DNA from: Sphingobacteriales bacterium
GTDB taxonomy: Bacteria > Bacteroidota > Bacteroidia > Chitinophagales > UBA2359
Length of the DNA: 64,000 bases
Direction: 5' to 3'
Assembly: GCA_016711295.1 (NCBI GenBank)
Contig: JADJTE010000018.1
Coordinates: 1-64,000, forward strand
Shown piece by piece: positions 1-19,528 of the stretch. How positions within the stretch are numbered: position 1 is the first letter of the stretch; each line of letters opens with the position of its first letter. The translations under genes were made by a program, and so were the position numbers. Under the pieces are notes generated by a model that did no database searches, was not told where the DNA came from, and saw only the letters and a program-made list of their open reading frames with translations.

Positions 1-9694
<9,694 letters not shown>

Positions 9695-9756
9695 AGTATC
9701 AGGCGGTTTTTTTTAGTGTGTGGGGTAGATATGGGGTTAAGAAAGTGGTGGTGGGG

Positions 9757-10293
9757 TTATGCATCTAAGCTAAAAAGCCGATACGCGCCGTTATATTCTA
9801 CGAGTTGTAAACGGAAAGGAATAGGAGTGCCATCTTTTTGTACGATATGTATGCCAATGCCAATAATTTTCATATTACTGCTAACGCCATATCGTTGATT
9901 ATGATAGATAAGTTTGACCGATTTTGTTTGGCTGTAATGGGGCTTTAATGCCTCTTTGAGTTGTTTTTGCAAATCCATAAAAAACGGTATGGCGTGTTCG
10001 GCGTGTTCTTGTCCGGAGTTTTGCAATACATCGAGCGTTTCGGAATCAGATAGCATAAGCCCGTCTAAGTCCTCAAAAGTCTCTTTGCAGGTTAGAATAG
10101 CCTCTAATTTAGCTATTGCTGCTGCCAAAGCATCAGCATCAGCTTCGAATGGCATAGATTGTTCGGCAACGATAGTACGCCCTTGTTTTTGGTTGGTAGT
10201 AGTTGGGCGCGTTATTTTTTCTTGCCCTAATGCGTAGGGTTGTAGGATAAGGCAGGCAAAGGCAAAGCCGATGAGAAAAAGGTATGGTTTCAT
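9757..10293 (-). CDS. Secreted protein of unknown function, 178 aa
   Basis: The protein starts with a cleavable signal peptide (MKPYLFLIGFAFACLI, cleavage likely after YALGQ), so it should reach the periplasm or cell surface. The mature part has an alpha-helical central region rich in Ala, Glu and Leu (residues about 45-110) and a C-terminal part with beta character (residues about 120-178, around KLIYHNQRYGVSS). I do not recognise a family. It lies 62 bp upstream of the giant adhesin on the same strand, so the two may be co-transcribed and it could assist the adhesin; this is inference from position only. Confidence 0.7.
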   Translation of the reverse strand: MKPYLFLIGFAFACLILQPYALGQEKITRPTTTNQKQGRTIVAEQSMPFEADADALAAAIAKLEAILTCKETFEDLDGLMLSDSETLDVLQNSGQEHAEHAIPFFMDLQKQLKEALKPHYSQTKSVKLIYHNQRYGVSSNMKIIGIGIHIVQKDGTPIPFRLQLVEYNGAYRLFSLDA

Positions 10294-10706
10294 AATAATT
10301 CACTTAAATCGTCATTTTTTTGTAAAAAAAATAAAATTAATATTGCCAATACACATTCATAGGCATAAAAGGCGATTTTTAGGTCTTATAATTAAGGGTT
10401 AGGTAAATAGGTATAACATAATCGTTTTTTATTTTTTCATAAAACGATAGTTATCAATCTATTACAAAACAAAAAATCGACCTTTTTTTCTTCCACTATG
10501 GTAAGCAATAAACTTCAAGCCAAAGTACAAAATATTTCTATCTTTTTACGCCTGCACTAATCAAGCTGCACGTTTTTTAAAACATACGACTAATTTTTTT
10601 GCATAAAAAAGTCTAAATGATGATAGTTTCTTTCCTCTATTCTTGTCAGCAAATTGAAAAAAATGTTCCTACCTTTGCCATTTAGCAGCAACACATTTAA
10701 GAGGAT
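10294..10706. other. AT-rich divergent intergenic region, 413 bp
   Basis: A non-coding region between the minus-strand secreted protein and the plus-strand redoxin gene. It is rich in A and T runs and holds the -7 box at 10670. I see no convincing RNA gene or repeat in it. Confidence 0.6.
10670..10677 (+). promoter_or_regulatory. TACCTTTG -7 promoter box
   Basis: TACCTTTG matches the bacteroidete -7 consensus TAnnTTTG and lies 30 bp before the start codon at 10707. No well-spaced -33 TTTG is obvious. Confidence 0.55.
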
Positions 10707-12317
10707 ATGCCGTATCGTTCCATTTTTGTTTGGATTACTTGTTGGTTGTTGGTAGGTTTGGCTTGCCAAGTGCCCAATTCATTGCCCAAGGTACAAACCC
10801 CGCAGGCGCAAGTATTTATTTTTTTAGATACCGGTTGTCCCATCAGCCGCCAGATGTGTTTATACATTCGGCAGTTAGCTGCTCGCTACGACGCTCACAT
10901 CGTTGCCATTCAACTCGTATTTCAACACCGCGCTTCTCGTGCCCAAATCCGAGATTTTCTCTCCACTTTTGACCTGCCATTGCCCTACACGGTCAATTCG
11001 CACTATGCGCTATCGCGACAAATGGGCGCAAGCATCACCCCCGAAGCATTGCTATACGACGCGCAACAAATCCTGCGTTATCGTGGTGCCATCAACGATT
11101 TATATATCGAAATAGGCGTAAAGCGACCCGAACCAAGCTATTTTTTCTTACAAGCTAATATAGATAGTTTGCTTCTCGACAAAGCATTGCCCTATAAAGC
11201 ACAAAAAGCCATTGGATGCCTCATCGAATAGGCTTTGCCCCTAAGATTTGCCGACAATTACCCTTCCTTGGCTTAAACTCTCCGTCCCAATGCGCTCTTA
11301 TAAAAATCGCGCAATGGGTAGCCGAAGGCAAATATTTGGGCAATAAACCTCTATGTCGCAAGCGCAAACGCCCAAAGTTGCCCAAATCTACAGCCGCTGC
11401 CAAGTCTGCTGTTCATGCCATTGGCGTACCCCAAGCATTGCCCATTTTAGGAGATAATAAAGACCGATTTGAACGAGTATTGCTGCCAACCGAATTAAGC
11501 GACAGCACAGCCGTCGTAGGTTTCGCATTTCGGAATACCAATCGCCCTGCCTTACACCATAGCGAATTGATGATTTGTAGCACCGATGACTGTGCTACCA
11601 CAAGTAAACTCGATAAGCGCGTAGGTAATTCACGCAGCTATGAGGGCGGCGATATAGGTGGCAATTATAGCTATTTAAGCGGCTGGTTACCAGGGCAAAG
11701 CACGCTCAATGGCGATTTTTTCCCTATTGGCTTTGCCAAAATTCTGCCTCCGCGAACCAACTTTTTATACCTCCTCCATTACGGTCCAAGTCCCATAGAC
11801 CAAACAGACTCGGCGGGCGTATTGCTTTATACAGTACCTACCAATAGCCCCTTGCGTCCCGTCGAATCAATCGATTTGCATGGCACGCAAGCATTTGGCA
11901 AAAATAGATTCGTCATACCACCCGATACCATCATTACCCTCCACAACCAACGGCGCGTAGATAGCCCATTTTCAGTCTTTGCCATACTGCCTCATGCCCA
12001 CCACTTGGCGCAAAAAATGCGAGCTTATGCCCTAACACCCACCCGCGACACGATACCATTGCTCCAAATAGACCGATGGCGGTTTGCTTGGCAATGGCAA
12101 TACAAACTACCTCAACTGCTGGTATTGCCCCAAGGCAGCGTTATCCATTTTTGGGTAACATACGATAATACGGTCAATAATCCAGAAAACCCATACCGAC
12201 CACCCCCAAAAAGTGGGCTATTCGTTCGATGCTAATAGCGAGATGATGGAGCTATTTTTAATCGGCAGCCCTTATCAAAGCGGCGATGAGAATAGGCAAT
12301 TACAATGGCAGAGGTAG
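10707..12317 (+). CDS. Redoxin / copper monooxygenase-like lipoprotein (frameshifted)
   Basis: The N-terminus has a lipoprotein signal (LLVGLAC, Cys at about residue 20), then a thioredoxin-fold redoxin segment with FLDTGCPISRQ, TPEALLYD, YRGAIND and the typical end IGCLIE at 11231. From 11216 a second frame carries a type II copper, ascorbate-dependent monooxygenase-like domain with all expected ligand motifs: HHSEL (first copper), HAHHLA (second copper) and, after a further shift, SEMMELF with the methionine ligand. The end in the corrected frame is the TAG at 12317. The last shift sits at an A5 run near 12197 that should be A4. Relatives often carry a c-type haem domain between the two halves; I cannot find CxxCH in frame here, so it is lost or damaged. 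Whether 10707-11231 and 11216-12317 are one fused gene or two overlapping genes is open. Substrate unknown. Confidence 0.7.
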
Positions 12318-12339
12318 TAATTCGCCAAGTTCTGTTTAT

Positions 12340-12473
12340 CAGTATTTTATGCCGAACAACATTCTGCATTTCTTATTGTGAGCGAGGTCGAATAATGCGA
12401 GCAAAATAAAGTTAGGAATAAATACAACCTCAAGCAGAAGTCGAAACAAAAGGCGCATAGCCTAAATAGTTAC
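12340..12473. mobile_element. Probable MITE remnant, right end only
   Basis: The segment ends with CTAAATAGTTAC (12462-12473), the same terminus as the three complete elements in this window. Its interior, with GCGAGCAAAATAA at about 12397 and CATTCTGCATTTC upstream, aligns with the right part of the 331-bp copy at 41984-42314. No left terminus or target duplication can be recognised, so it is probably decayed. The surrounding 12318-12645 gap has no gene. Confidence 0.6.
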
Positions 12474-12561
12474 GCCAATCGCATCATGAATAGCCGATGA
12501 TATGCATAGCCGAAAGATATAATTCAAAGCCCGCAATAGCAATCGCTACTGTTTATTGTGG

Positions 12562-12569
12562 TATCTTTG
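12562..12569 (+). promoter_or_regulatory. TATCTTTG -7 promoter box of queD operon
   Basis: TATCTTTG matches TAnnTTTG and lies 76 bp before the queD start. It would drive queD, adenine deaminase and the TPR-CHAT gene as one unit. Confidence 0.55.
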
Positions 12570-12645
12570 CAGTTTCAAGTTTCATTTTCAAGACTAAATG
12601 CCTTTCTTACCCCCCAACTCCGTTACCTAAATCGCCATTCTGACT

Positions 12646-13113
12646 ATGCCGACCAACGACCCAAAATCTCGCGTGCGTGTGACCAAAAAATTCAGTTTCG
12701 ACATGGCTCATGCCCTATATGGCTACGATGGCGACTGTAAAAACATACACGGACATACCTATTACCTGAGCATCACGCTCATTGGCACACCTATTGCCGA
12801 TACGGATAATGTGAAATTAGGCATGGTAATTGATTTTTCCGACCTCAAACAAGCGGTCAATGCGGCGGTTATCGACCAATTTGACCATGCCTTAGTGGTA
12901 TACCAACACGCGCCTTATGCCCATGACCCCTTGCTGCGCGAACATTTCGACCGTTTTATCGTCACGCCTTTCCAACCCACCTGCGAAAACCTATTGCTTC
13001 ATTTCGTAGCCCTGCTGAAAGACCAATTTTTGCCCCGCTGCCAATTAGTAGCTATGCGTTTAGAAGAAACCCCCAATTCTTATGCCGAGTGGCTTTTAAC
13101 CGATAACGCCTAA
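12646..13113 (+). CDS. queD: 6-carboxytetrahydropterin synthase
   Basis: A 155-residue QueD/PTPS-family enzyme that converts dihydroneopterin triphosphate to 6-carboxytetrahydropterin in queuosine (preQ0) synthesis. Visible: FSFDMAHAL with a zinc-ligand histidine, CKNIHGH with the catalytic Cys and two further zinc-ligand histidines, DFSDLK and FDHAL, and a C-terminal RLEETPNSYAEW carrying the conserved substrate-binding Glu. The start ATG at 12646 leaves a short charged leader before the family core. The stop is 15 bp before adenine deaminase, so the two are probably co-transcribed. The frame is intact. Confidence 0.9.
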   Translation: MPTNDPKSRVRVTKKFSFDMAHALYGYDGDCKNIHGHTYYLSITLIGTPIADTDNVKLGMVIDFSDLKQAVNAAVIDQFDHALVVYQHAPYAHDPLLREHFDRFIVTPFQPTCENLLLHFVALLKDQFLPRCQLVAMRLEETPNSYAEWLLTDNA

Positions 13114-13128
13114 TACCACTCTTACCCT

Positions 13129-14790
13129 ATGCAATGCCTACATACTTTATCGGGCAACGTCGTCGATGTAGTCAGCCGCACAATACGCGCAGCCACCATC
13201 TATGTCGAAAACGGCATCATAAGCGATATTGTGCCCAGCGACGAGCAGTATGACACCTATATATTGCCCGGCTTTATAGATGCACACATACATATCGAAA
13301 GCTCGATGCTCGTTCCCGCCGAATTTGGGCGTTTAGCAAACGTGCACGGCACAATAGCTACGGTATCAGACCCGCACGAAATAGCCAATGTATTGGGCAT
13401 CGAGGGGGTGCGCTATATGATTGACAATGCACGACAAACACCGCTCAAAATCTATTTCGGTGCGTCGCCTTGCGTACCTGCCACGAACTTTGAAACGGCA
13501 GGAGCTATCCTAAGCCCCGCAGATATCGACCAACTATTTGCCCAATACGACCTACATTACCTGAGCGAGGTGATGAATTATCCCGGCGTACTGAATGCCG
13601 ACCCCGACATATACGAAAAAATAGCCATTGCCAAACGTTATGGCAAAGTCATTGACGGACATGCGCCTGGGCTGCGCGGCGAGGCAGCCCGCCAATATAT
13701 TGCCGCAGGCATCAGCACCGACCACGAATGTTTTACGCTTGACGAAGCACTCGATAAATTGAGCTACGGCATGAAAATCATCATTCGCGAAGGGTCGGCA
13801 GCCAAAAATTTTGAGGCACTTGCCCCTCTTTTTGCCCAATACGCCGACCACCTCATGCTGGGCAGCGACGACAAACACCCCAACGATTTGATTATATCGC
13901 ATATCGACGAGTTGGTGCGCCGCGCCTTGGCAAAAGGCTACGATCTGTTTGACGTATTGCAAGCGGCTTGTGCCAATCCCGTGCGCCATTATGACTTGTC
14001 TGTCGGTTTATTACAAATAGGCGACCCCGCCGACTGCATCGTCACTAACCGCGTTGATGCGCGTATGAAAGTGCTGCAAACCTATATAAATGGCAATTTA
14101 GTGGCTGAAAATGGCAAAACCTTATTAGCATATAGCGACGCAACCGCTCCTAATCAGTTCTGTACTTCACCCAAAACCGAGCGCGACTTTTGCCTATACC
14201 CACCCGCACATAGCACCCACGCCAACGTCATAGAGGCATTAGAAGGGCAACTAATTACCCGCTGCCAAACCATGCCCTTTGCCACCAACGCTCAAGGAGA
14301 GGCTATTGCCGATGTAGAGCGCGATATGCTCAAAATAGCGGTTGTCAATCGTTATGCCGACGTGCCGCCTGCGGTAGGATTTATCCGCAATTTCGGACTA
14401 CAGCAGGGAGCTATTGCATCGAGCGTTGCCCACGATTCGCACAATATCATCGCCGTAGGCACCAACGACGAGGCACTCTGCCGCGCTGTCAATGCCCTTA
14501 TACAATACGGCGGCGGTTTAGCCGCAGTAGCTGACAATGGCAGCGAACAAGTATTGCCCCTGCCCGTAGCGGGCTTGATGAGTACGGGCAACGGCTACCA
14601 ATTAGCCCAACAATACGAACAGATAGACCATTTCGTCAAACAATTGGGAAGCCCACTAACCGCACCTTACATGACCCTTTCATTTATGGCTCTGCTCGTC
14701 ATTCCAAGCCTCAAACTAAGCGATAAAGGCTTGTTCGATGGCGACACTTTTGCGTTCAAACTCCTATTTTGCCCGACAACCCCACAATGA
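13129..14790 (+). CDS. ade: Adenine deaminase
   Basis: A 553-residue amidohydrolase of the bacterial adenine deaminase (Ade/AdeC) family, which converts adenine to hypoxanthine and ammonia in purine salvage. Visible: the metal-binding motif GFIDAHIHIESSM (residues about 49-61), TVSDPHE, DGHAPG, STDHE and GSDDKHPNDL, and a C-terminal half with GFIRNFGLQQGAIASS and HDSHNI, which are typical of Ade. The length is normal and the frame is uninterrupted. Its TGA stop overlaps the ATG of the next gene (ATGA), which suggests translational coupling to the TPR-CHAT protein. Confidence 0.9.
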   Translation: MQCLHTLSGNVVDVVSRTIRAATIYVENGIISDIVPSDEQYDTYILPGFIDAHIHIESSMLVPAEFGRLANVHGTIATVSDPHEIANVLGIEGVRYMIDNARQTPLKIYFGASPCVPATNFETAGAILSPADIDQLFAQYDLHYLSEVMNYPGVLNADPDIYEKIAIAKRYGKVIDGHAPGLRGEAARQYIAAGISTDHECFTLDEALDKLSYGMKIIIREGSAAKNFEALAPLFAQYADHLMLGSDDKHPNDLIISHIDELVRRALAKGYDLFDVLQAACANPVRHYDLSVGLLQIGDPADCIVTNRVDARMKVLQTYINGNLVAENGKTLLAYSDATAPNQFCTSPKTERDFCLYPPAHSTHANVIEALEGQLITRCQTMPFATNAQGEAIADVERDMLKIAVVNRYADVPPAVGFIRNFGLQQGAIASSVAHDSHNIIAVGTNDEALCRAVNALIQYGGGLAAVADNGSEQVLPLPVAGLMSTGNGYQLAQQYEQIDHFVKQLGSPLTAPYMTLSFMALLVIPSLKLSDKGLFDGDTFAFKLLFCPTTPQ

Positions 14791-17600
14791 CCACCGAATT
14801 AGAAACGCAATACCAAACTGCCTTAGCCTTAGCCCAAAAACAGCAATACCAACAAGCCCTCGCACTATGGGACGACCTCGCGCCAGTATGCCCTATCCCA
14901 ACAAGCACAACAACAAGCCAATTGCCTCTTAGAAAGCGGTGAATGTTATTATTACTTAGGACAATACGAACAAGCTATTGCCCAATTTGAGTCGTTATTA
15001 GCCCTGCTAACAGGACTACCCACCGAATTTGCGCTGCGTGCCGATACGTATGAAAATTTGGGTATTTGCTACGGCGAACTCGGCAAACACGAATGCGAAA
15101 TAAACTACAAACAAGATGCTTTGTCGCTGCGCCTACAACATCTATCCCCCAATGACCTTAGCATAGGGCAAAGTTTCAATAATCTGGGGTATACTTTCGA
15201 AAAGATGGGCGACAGCCAACAAGCCTTGCAATATTTCAAACAAGCTCTTGCCATTTTTGAGCAATACCCCGAAGCACGAAACCATTTGGCTACCTGCTAC
15301 AACAATATCGGCAATTGTTATAGTGAGATGGGCGATTATGAAAATGCCCTCAATTACCATACCGAAGCCCTTAACTATCGTCGCCAACTAAGCAATACAA
15401 CGCTCACGCAGCTATGGACAAGCCTCAATAATCTGGGCTACGACCACCTGCACTGCTATCAATATGCCGAAGCACAACGCTATTTTGCCGAAGCCTTATT
15501 GTTTGCCCAAGCACAAGGACAAGCCAAAATCCCCCGCCGACAAATAGCTATTGCCCACAATAACCTGGGTGTATGCTACCGCGAACAAGCCCAATACAAA
15601 CAAGCCATAGCCCAACACCAAGCCTCTATCGAAGTCTTGGCACAATTAGGCGAAGCCCAGCAAATGCCCAATTATTGCAATTTAGGAGAGATATACATAG
15701 AATTACAACAATACGACAAAGCACAAGAGCAGTACGAAATTGCCTTAGACATCGCTCAACAATCGACTGCTCCCAAATATTATAATGCCATCGCTCATCG
15801 GGGCTTGGCTCATTGCCTATTGCAAAACAGACAAGCCGAACAAGCCCTACAACGCTACAAACAAGCCTTAGAATGTCTGTTGCCCGCAACACCTACGAGC
15901 CATAGTCAAGCCATACCCGACCAACATGCCGACCCCAAAACCCTTATCCAAGTCTGGAAAGGAAAAATAACTGCCTTAATCCATCTATACGACCAAGCAC
16001 AGCAACAACCTGACCTACAAGCACAATACGCAACACGAGCCGCGCATACTTGCCAAACCGCATTACATTTCTTGCAGCGATTGCGCCACTATTACCGCGC
16101 CGAAAACGCCAAAATACAATTAACCGAAAAGGCTTTTGGTATAGCTGAACAAACCATAGCCCTGCTGTTCAGACAAGCCGAACAAAACAACCAAGCCAAT
16201 ACCACACCCTGGCATTCGATATTGCCGAGCAGAGCAAAGCCTTAGCACTACTGGCAAACCTGCGCCACGCCGAAGCCAAACAACAAGGCAATATCGACCC
16301 ACAACTGCTCGCCGAAGAGCAACGACTCAACAGCGATTTGAACGTACTTACTCACCATTTGCAAGCAGAGCAAATGAAAGGCGATACCGCCCTGATTGCC
16401 CAATGGCAGACACGCCGCCTGCACTGCCAAACCCAATACGAACAGTTGATAGCACAGATAGAAACCAATTACCCCGATTATTATCGGCTCAAATACCAAA
16501 CTCATACAGCATCAGTTGCTGATGTACAAGCACGACTATCTACAAACGAACAAGCATCTGCCTTACTAAGCTATTGTAGCGGCGAACATGAATTATATAT
16601 TTTTTATATCACGACAGAAAGTATTCATGCCTGCCGCCAAAGCAAAACCGACGAATATAAGCAGCAAATAGCGCGTTTTTTGCGCGCCTTAAAAACCTTA
16701 GACAAACCCGCGTATTGCCAAACCGCCCATTGGCTCTACCAAAACCTACTACCTACTACCCTGCGCCAAGCCAATAGCACGCCGCCGTTGCTCACTATCT
16801 TGCCCGACCGCGAATTGCTTTATTTGCCCTTCGATGCATTGCTCACCCAAGCCGTCGAGCAGTGGGCTACTCCCTATACCGATATGCCCTACTTCCTATA
16901 TCAGTATAGTTGTAGCTATCATTATTCGGCAACGCTATGGCTACAAAAACGCCCCAACCTCGCCCCGCTTTCGTCCACTAACCTATTGGCTTTTGCCCCT
17001 GTCGAGTTTGCGAGCAAGGATAATATGCCCGCATTTCGCGCCCTCTCATCATCTGCGAATACGCTGGCAGCTATTCAACAGTTGTACGAGCAAAACCATT
17101 ATAAAACGCATACCGTAATCGGCAAAACGGCTACGTGGCGCAATTTCAAGCAACAATCCCCCCAATACCACCATTTATTGCTCTATACCCATGCCGATTT
17201 TAACGAGGCACAACCCAATTTGTCGCGCATTTTGTGGGCAACCGACCCCGACGACGAGACAGATAGTTGCTATTTAGCTGATACCTACAACCTCACACTG
17301 CAAGCCGACTTGCTCGTATTAGGGGCTTGCGAAACGGGTATGGGCGAACTCAGGAAAGGCGAAGGCATGGTGGGCATGACACGCGGTTTTTTATATGCAG
17401 GCGCACGCCATATTCTGTTTAGCTTGTTAAAAATACCCGAACAATCGGCGGCTCAATTGCTCGTAGCATTTTTTGCCCAACTCGCCGCCCAGCCCAAGCA
17501 ATATACACAAGCCCTGCACCAAGCCAAATTGCAAATAGTCCAGCAGTCAAGTGGGGTGCCGCCCTTAGCCTGGGCAGGCTGGGTTTTGTTAGGCGAATAA
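14787..17600 (+). CDS. TPR-CHAT caspase-like protease (frameshifted)
   Basis: About 930 residues in three frame segments, with shifts near 14885 and 16211. The N-terminal two thirds carry about eight tetratricopeptide repeats (for example NNLGYTFEKMGDSQQALQYF and NNIGNCYSEMGDYENALNYH). The C-terminal third is a CHAT domain: LPDRELLYLPFDALL, the catalytic His in LLYTHADFN and the catalytic Cys in LVLGACETGMGEL, followed by GEGMVGMTRGFLYAGAR. CHAT proteins are clan CD cysteine peptidases (caspase/separase relatives), and TPR fusions sense or bind partner proteins. No signal peptide is visible, so it is probably cytoplasmic. It overlaps the adenine deaminase stop and converges with a sigma factor/zinc-finger pair (17670-18815), which suggests but does not prove proteolytic control of the sigma factor. 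Confidence 0.85.
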
Positions 17601-17607
17601 AAAGCAA

Positions 17608-17641
17608 ATGCGCATCTGTATTAGGCAATACAGATGCGCAT
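17608..17641. terminator. Bidirectional terminator, perfect 15-bp stem
   Basis: ATGCGCATCTGTATT and its exact inverse flank the loop AGGC, between the convergent TPR-CHAT gene and the zinc-finger gene. The placement fits a shared terminator, although the U-tracts are weak on both sides. Confidence 0.65.
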
Positions 17642-17669
17642 AAATATCAAAAATCATCTAATTTAAGCC

Positions 17670-18204
17670 TTAACGATAGACATAAAACTTGCCCACTTTG
17701 ACCAAATCATTGCCATTGATCAGTTTGTAATAATATACGCCATTGCTAAACCCATCGGCAGGCAGGGAAAGTGGCGCGATTGCGAATCTCACCTTCGTAG
17801 AGTACCTCGTATTGGTTATTTTCGATAGTAAGCCACAGCGAGGACAATTGTTCGTCGCTCCAACTAAATTGTATCTGTTGCTGGTATATCATTAGGCCGT
17901 CCGTAGGTGCAAGTACGGTGGTCGTAGCCGCCGACATCAACACCATATCGAGCATGGATTCGTACTCGGGTATGGGCGCGCACTGTTCTTCGCGCAAAAA
18001 CAACCGGACGGCAAAGGCAGCATCGGCTTGGTCTATTATATCTGTATCGGCTTGGTGTTCTTCGACATAGAGGCTACAAACCTCGCAATCGCACAAATGA
18101 TTTTCTACTTGCCAAGCCATTTTTCGGGGTAGCAGGTCTTGGCAATATAGGTCAAGTGTATAAGGCGTAGGGCATACGGTTTTTTGGAATAGGGTGGTTA
18201 TCAT
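17670..18204 (-). CDS. Putative zinc-finger anti-sigma factor (frameshifted)
   Basis: About 178 residues after repair of one frameshift near 17764. The start ATG at 18204 lies 22 bp beyond the end of the sigma factor gene; an upstream in-frame ATG at 18240 would overlap it. The N-terminal half holds a zf-HC2-like signature, NHLCDCEVC (His-x2-Cys-x-Cys-x2-Cys), as in anti-sigma factors of the ZAS group. No transmembrane helix is visible, which is unusual for anti-sigma factors of this type. The C-terminal half (FSWSDEQLSSLWLTI to GVYYYKLINGNDLVKVGKFYV) resembles the beta-sandwich end of fibronectin/FlgD-like or T9SS-tail domains. Binding to the adjacent sigma factor is inference from gene order and zinc motif. 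Confidence 0.65.
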
Positions 18205-18226
18205 GGCTGAGAGTGCAAAAGTCGGG

Positions 18227-18815
18227 TTAGATATTATCAAGTTGCTTTATTAACGCAATGATGGTATTTTGTAGTGTGCGCTTGCCGTGTTGCAGGGCAG
18301 ATTTAACTTTTTTTAAATCAAAATCAGTTATTTGTGCAATATCTTTATAGGAACATTGTTCGATATAAAAATGATAGAGGCATGTTTTTTGCTCGTGATT
18401 AGCTATTTTTTCGATAGCGCGGGCAATAAAAGCATTGATATCTATTTGTCGATGATTGAGTGCGGTTATGATAGATTCGGGGGTGTTATTTACGGGGGGG
18501 CGGTATATGTAGCAGACGGTTGTAGGCTTCATTTTCCACTTCTTGATGCCACTTTTTTTCCTTATCTGGCAAATTATCAGTCAAGGTGTATCGTATCTCA
18601 TGTTTCATCATATCTATAAACAAATTGTGTGCCGAGCGCATGAGCCAACTCTTAAAGTTCTGATTAATGTCATATTGTTGTAGTTGTTGAAACAAGCGCA
18701 CAAATACATCAGTGGTAAAATCTTCGAGTACTTCGCGATTCAAGGCGTTCTGACAATATCTATAATTACAATAAACGCCATATCGATATACTTCGCGTCG
18801 ATAGCGTTTGTACAA
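18227..18815 (-). CDS. ECF-type sigma factor (frameshifted)
   Basis: A sigma-70 family protein in two frames joined at a G7 run (18494-18500) that should be G6; the corrected frame continues IPPPVNNTPE. Region 2 is seen as LEDFTTDVFVRLFQQL and FKSWLMRSAHNLFIDMMKHE, and region 4 as HFYIEQCSYKDIAQITDFDLKKVKSALQHGKRTL. The N-terminus is uncertain: 18815 is a TTG codon, and similar sequence (LYRHLSDLELAATF) continues upstream to about 18900 in another frame, so the true start may lie there. It is followed at 22 bp by the zinc-finger protein, a typical sigma/anti-sigma arrangement. Confidence 0.75.
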
Positions 18816-18903
18816 CTCACCGATAATGCCATTATCGGGTTGTCGGCGAAAAAGTTGCCGCTAATTCAAGGTCGGATAGGTGGCGGTATAGTTGCGTGAT
18901 GGA

Positions 18904-19202
18904 GCATAAATAGTAGGGCGGCTGTTGTGTTGTCGCAAATTTTGACAAAGCCATGCGGCATAGAAAACGGCAAGGCAAGGCAAAAGTAAGTCAATAATGT
19001 GAAATCAGCTAATTAGGCAGCAACTTTCTGCTCCGCCCCACTCTCCTACCCAAAACAAGCATACTCATAAAATTTCCTTTTAGACGCAAAATGAGGCACA
19101 AAGTTGTCCTTGAAAATAATTTTGTGCCTCATCGAGCAAAAATAATGGTGGGAATATTACACCCTAATCGATTTATTGCCTATCTTTGCAACCCAATTGC
19201 GC
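18904..19202. other. Intergenic region with 12-bp inverted repeat
   Basis: About 300 bp without a gene. It contains ATGAGGCACAAA (19091-19102) and its exact inverse TTTGTGCCTCAT (19121-19132) around an 18-nt loop. There is no U-tract. It lies upstream of the tRNA promoter and its role is unknown. Confidence 0.6.
19181..19188 (+). promoter_or_regulatory. TATCTTTG -7 box of tRNA-Val
   Basis: TATCTTTG matches TAnnTTTG and ends 14 bp before the first base of the tRNA, a good distance for transcription starting at or just before the tRNA. Confidence 0.6.
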
Positions 19203-19277
19203 GGGTTATTAGCTCAGTTGGTTCAGAGCGCTGCTTTGACAGAGCAGAGGTCACTGGTTCGAGCCCAGTATAACCCA
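19203..19277 (+). tRNA. tRNA-Val (GAC)
   Basis: A complete 75-nt cloverleaf: acceptor stem GGGTTAT/ATAACCC, D stem GCTC/GAGC, anticodon stem CTGCT/AGCAG with loop TTGACAG giving anticodon GAC, T stem ACTGG/CCAGT with loop TTCGAGC, and discriminator A. The CCA end is not encoded. Confidence 0.95.
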
Positions 19278-19340
19278 CCCTTTTTTACCTGTAATGCGCC
19301 ACAGCTGTTTGCCTTACATTCTGTTGGTAGTACGTCATAC

Positions 19341-19380
19341 AAAACGCCCTTAGTATTGCACAATACTAAGGGCGTTTTTT
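19341..19380 (+). terminator. Rho-independent terminator
   Basis: AACGCCCTTAGTATTG pairs with CAATACTAAGGGCGTT around a 2-nt centre and is followed by T6. It lies 63 bp after the tRNA and probably ends its transcript. Confidence 0.85.
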
Positions 19381-19461
19381 GCTTGGGTAAAGCCCATGCG
19401 AACTAAGGATATTCGTATCCGCGCAGTTTGCTTTGTTTCTCTGGTGCAGGTCATAAAACAG

Positions 19462-19504
19462 CTATCGCTACCTTACAGCTATTTGAGCTGCAAGGTAGCG
19501 ATAG
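19462..19504. other. Long hairpin downstream of atpC
   Basis: CTATCGCTACCTT pairs with AAGGTAGCGATAG, and the loop contains an inner CAGCT/AGCTG stem. It lies 25 bp beyond the atpC stop and could end the minus-strand atp transcript, although only a short U-rich stretch follows. Confidence 0.55.
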
Positions 19505-19528
19505 ACGACAAGCCAATGGCAATATTTT

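Noticed and set aside
13552..13989. Minus-strand frame of 145 residues inside adenine deaminase
   Set aside because: It is fully antisense to a conserved, intact enzyme and shows no family features.
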